Below are positions 42,286 to 44,357 of a stretch of DNA of 44,357 bases, piece by piece. Source of the DNA: Oceanivirga salmonicida (GTDB lineage: Bacteria; Fusobacteriota; Fusobacteriia; Fusobacteriales; Leptotrichiaceae); NCBI RefSeq assembly GCF_001517915.1, contig NZ_LOQI01000007.1, forward strand, positions 1 to 44,357, given 5' to 3'. Below the pieces are notes generated by a model. The model searched no databases, was not told the origin of the DNA, and worked only from the letters and a program-made list of their open reading frames with translations. Position 1 is the first letter of the stretch; every line of letters starts with the position of its first letter. Both the position numbers and the translations under genes were made by a program.

Positions 42286-43523
42286 TGAAAGATACAAAAA
42301 GAGTTTTAATATTAGGTTTTGCATTGTTTGCTATGTTCTTTGGTGCGGGTAATGTACTTTTACCAAGTGCCATAGGTTTAAGAGTTGGAGAGCATCTCTT
42401 ATTAGCAACAATAGGTTTTGTAATTACAGGGGTAGGACTACCTTTAGTTGGATTATTAGTCGTATTTAAAAATAAAGGGAATTATCTAACTTTATTTGAT
42501 CCTATGGGTAAAATGTTTAGTAAGATTTTTTTACTACTAGCCTTTTTATCAATAGGACCAATAATCGCTATACCAAGAACAGCTGCAACTACATTTGAAA
42601 TGGGAATATACCCTATTTTCCCTAGTGTAAATGCAACTATTGTAACAGGAATATTTTTTGTATTATGTATACTTTTTTGTATAAATAAGGCAAAAGTATT
42701 AGATGAAATAGGTAAAATATTAACTCCCTTATTATTAATAACTTTAATAATATTAATAGTATTAGGAATATTTAATAAAGACACAGTAGTTAATCCAGTA
42801 ACAGTAAAAAATGTTTTTACTTTTTCATTTTTAGAAGGGTATAATACATTAGATGCAATAGCAGCTATAATATTTGGACAGTTAATATACAAAGCTGTTA
42901 AAAATGAAAAAAATGCTATGAAATTATCTATTAAAGCTTCATTTATAGCATTAATAGGATTGATGGGAGTTTATGCAGGACTTATGTATTTAGGAAATAC
43001 AGTAAATATACCTAATGCCATTCAATATGACAGAACAGAATATACTATAAAAATAACAGAAGTTTTACTTGGAAATTATGGTAAAATTATATTAGGAATA
43101 ATAACTTCATTAGCATGTCTTACAACAGCTATTGGACTTATAGCATCTGTTAGTGAATTTTTTGAAGAATTGTTAAACGAAAAAATTGATTATAAGATAA
43201 TTGTAATCGTAATATCTACTATTTCTTTTATAATCTCACAATTAAAAGTAGATATAATAATAAAATTAGCAGGTCCGATATTAAATGTATTTTACCCAGT
43301 ACTTATTGTATTAATTGGACTTACAATATTTAAGGGTAGACTAATAACTGATAGGGTTATATTTTACACAACATATACAACATTAACAATTGCTATTATA
43401 GATCAAATAATGGCTAACACATTGCCACTTAGTCAAATAGGAATGGCTTGGCTTGTCCCTACGGTTATCGTATTAATGATTAGTATATTAGTAAAAGAGT
43501 TTAAATATGGATATAAAAGTTGA
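42285..43523 (+). CDS. brnQ: Branched-chain amino acid:cation symporter BrnQ
   Basis: BrnQ takes up leucine, isoleucine and valine with sodium or protons. The 412-residue inner-membrane protein has about twelve hydrophobic segments and the family start FALFAMFFGAGNVLLPSAIG near 13-32, followed by GPIIAIPRTAATTFEMGI near 91-108. The ribosome site GAGGAG lies inside the end of acpS. The TetR-type regulator gene overlaps its 3' end by 17 bases, so the regulator may control this transporter or the whole unit. Confidence 0.92.
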   Translation: MKDTKRVLILGFALFAMFFGAGNVLLPSAIGLRVGEHLLLATIGFVITGVGLPLVGLLVVFKNKGNYLTLFDPMGKMFSKIFLLLAFLSIGPIIAIPRTAATTFEMGIYPIFPSVNATIVTGIFFVLCILFCINKAKVLDEIGKILTPLLLITLIILIVLGIFNKDTVVNPVTVKNVFTFSFLEGYNTLDAIAAIIFGQLIYKAVKNEKNAMKLSIKASFIALIGLMGVYAGLMYLGNTVNIPNAIQYDRTEYTIKITEVLLGNYGKIILGIITSLACLTTAIGLIASVSEFFEELLNEKIDYKIIVIVISTISFIISQLKVDIIIKLAGPILNVFYPVLIVLIGLTIFKGRLITDRVIFYTTYTTLTIAIIDQIMANTLPLSQIGMAWLVPTVIVLMISILVKEFKYGYKS

Positions 43524-44091
43524 GAAAAAAAAGCAAGACGTTATAAAAAAGAGTGCTAAATTATTTTATTATCAAGGTTATGTAAATACAGGTATTAGTG
43601 AAATATTAAAAGAATGTAAAATACCTAAAGGGTCATTTTATTACTATTTTAAAAATAAAGAAGATTTATTAGTACAAGTAATTGATTACCATTCTGATAA
43701 TTTAATTAAATTTTTTGATGCTGTTGTTGATGATTTATCAAGTGTAAAGTTAAAACTATTTTTCAATAAGTATTTTAATAGTATAATAGATAATGATTAT
43801 CATGGTGGTAGCCTTTTAGGTAATATTGCTATAGAAATGTCAGATATAAACGAAGATGTAAGAAAAGAAGTATTAAAAAACTATAAAAAAATTGAATTAA
43901 GACTTACCTTATTTTTAGAAATGTTAAAAAAAATTAATTCAAGATATGAGCATATTAATTCAGAAAAAGTTTCAAAAATTTTACTTAATCAAATGGAAGG
44001 AACTATGCTAAAGTTAAAGTTAAATAAAGACAAAAGCGAAATAGACGTTTTTTTTGAATTGTTTGATTATATAATGTATAACGAAGAATAA
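43507..44091 (+). CDS. TetR-family transcriptional regulator
   Basis: The 194-residue protein has an N-terminal TetR DNA-binding domain (about 10-56): KSAKLFYYQGYVNTGISEILKECKIPKGSFYYYFKNKEDLL is the classic helix-turn-helix pattern. The C-terminal ligand domain (about 75-190) shows GGSLLGNIAIEMSD near 99-112, as in TetR proteins that sense small hydrophobic or quinone-like ligands (YcdC/AcrR-like tail). The ligand is unknown. It is the last gene of the cluster; its start lies within brnQ. No palindromic operator is evident in the sequence just before it, so its target is probably elsewhere. Confidence 0.88.
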   Translation: MDIKVEKKKQDVIKKSAKLFYYQGYVNTGISEILKECKIPKGSFYYYFKNKEDLLVQVIDYHSDNLIKFFDAVVDDLSSVKLKLFFNKYFNSIIDNDYHGGSLLGNIAIEMSDINEDVRKEVLKNYKKIELRLTLFLEMLKKINSRYEHINSEKVSKILLNQMEGTMLKLKLNKDKSEIDVFFELFDYIMYNEE

Positions 44092-44122
44092 AAAAATAAT
44101 GTGTTTATGTGAAAGCACACTT

Positions 44123-44176
44123 AAAATGACCCCTAAAATGGCTTGAAATAAAAGTTCAAATTAGGAGTCGTTTTTT
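44123..44176 (+). terminator. Large terminator-like hairpin
   Basis: AAAATGACCCCTAA (44123-44136) pairs with TTAGGAGTCGTTTT (44161-44174) over 14 positions with one mismatch and one G-U. An inner stem TTGAA/TTCAA (44143-44147 / 44155-44159) caps it, and T6 follows. It can end tetR transcription. Confidence 0.75.
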
Positions 44177-44292
44177 GTTATGTATAATTTAAGACGATTT
44201 AATAATGGAATATATTTTTTGATAGATATTTTAGCAGTAGAATAACTAATTTTTAAAATATTATTAAAGAAATAATTCGTGAATATAATTTT
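44161..44292 (-). pseudogene. Minus-strand reading-frame remnant, 43 codons
   Basis: The minus strand is open for 43 codons from just after an in-frame stop (44293-44295) to a TAA at 44161-44163. The peptide ends YIPLLNRLKLYITKNDS and contains ISYSTAKISIKKY, which looks like a helix-turn-helix rather than random AT-rich translation. No start codon or ribosome site is seen. It may be the 3' end of a degraded transposase or regulator gene. Weak evidence; the window ends 65 bases further on. Confidence 0.25.
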
Positions 44293-44357
44293 TTAACTAT
44301 TTAAGTTTTTTAGACATAAATTATCATTTTCTTTAATTATATTTATAATGTATTTAT

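Noticed and set aside
44101-44120. GTGT...ACAC small hairpin after tetR.
   Set aside because: The stem is four base pairs and has no T run; likely chance.

Overview
The window is very AT-rich and encodes both an outer-membrane assembly pathway (BamA and TamB homologues, a LolCDE-type exporter, a LolA-like protein, several lipoproteins) and a gene style typical of low-GC bacteria (AAGGAGG-type ribosome sites, ATGA overlaps, mannose-family and glucitol-family PTS operons). A diderm with such low GC points to the Fusobacteriota, most likely Leptotrichiaceae (Streptobacillus / Sneathia / Leptotrichia type). This is inferred from gene content and composition, not from a database match.

Layout. 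(1) 1-3436: a glucitol/sorbitol PTS operon (gutM, EIIC, EIIB, EIIA, sorbitol-6-phosphate dehydrogenase) behind a promoter with a run of 13 G between its -35-like and -10 elements, closed by a hairpin terminator. (2) 3437-8436: a 300-base control region with dyads, a consensus promoter and a GntR/HutC-like operator, then an N-acetylgalactosamine/galactosamine-type operon (AgaS-like isomerase, LacD aldolase, mannose-family EIIB, EIIC, EIID, EIIA). (3) 8461-20746: a long housekeeping cluster: rdgB, recG, two small lipoproteins, proS, murE, mreC, a LolA-like protein, recO, a PtsN-like EIIA, nrdR, an FtsB/DivIC-like protein, a membrane protein, a LolCE-type permease, lolD and a short hpf. (4) 20769-22666: a secreted 5'-nucleotidase of the UshA type. 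(5) 22661-24101, minus strand: a Val-Asp-Phe tRNA operon with its own promoter and terminator, followed by hemW. (6) 24166-29955: a peptide/nickel-type ABC transporter with a single ATPase, then a DinG-type helicase. (7) 29994-36121: tamB and bamA. (8) 36138-44176: hslO, a STAS protein, an M50 protease, an IMPACT/YigZ protein, der, dtd, an NlpC/P60 hydrolase, tatD, acpS, brnQ and a tetR regulator, closed by a large hairpin. The last 180 bases hold a minus-strand reading-frame remnant.

The most interesting parts are the two sugar operons. The sorbitol operon looks set up for slippage-based on/off switching at its promoter. Its EIIA has isoleucine where the phosphorylated histidine should be, while EIIB, EIIC and the dehydrogenase look intact. 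The second operon has a compact, readable promoter/operator but lacks local genes for the GalNAc-6-P deacetylase and tagatose-6-P kinase. I found no CRISPR array, prophage or intact insertion sequence.
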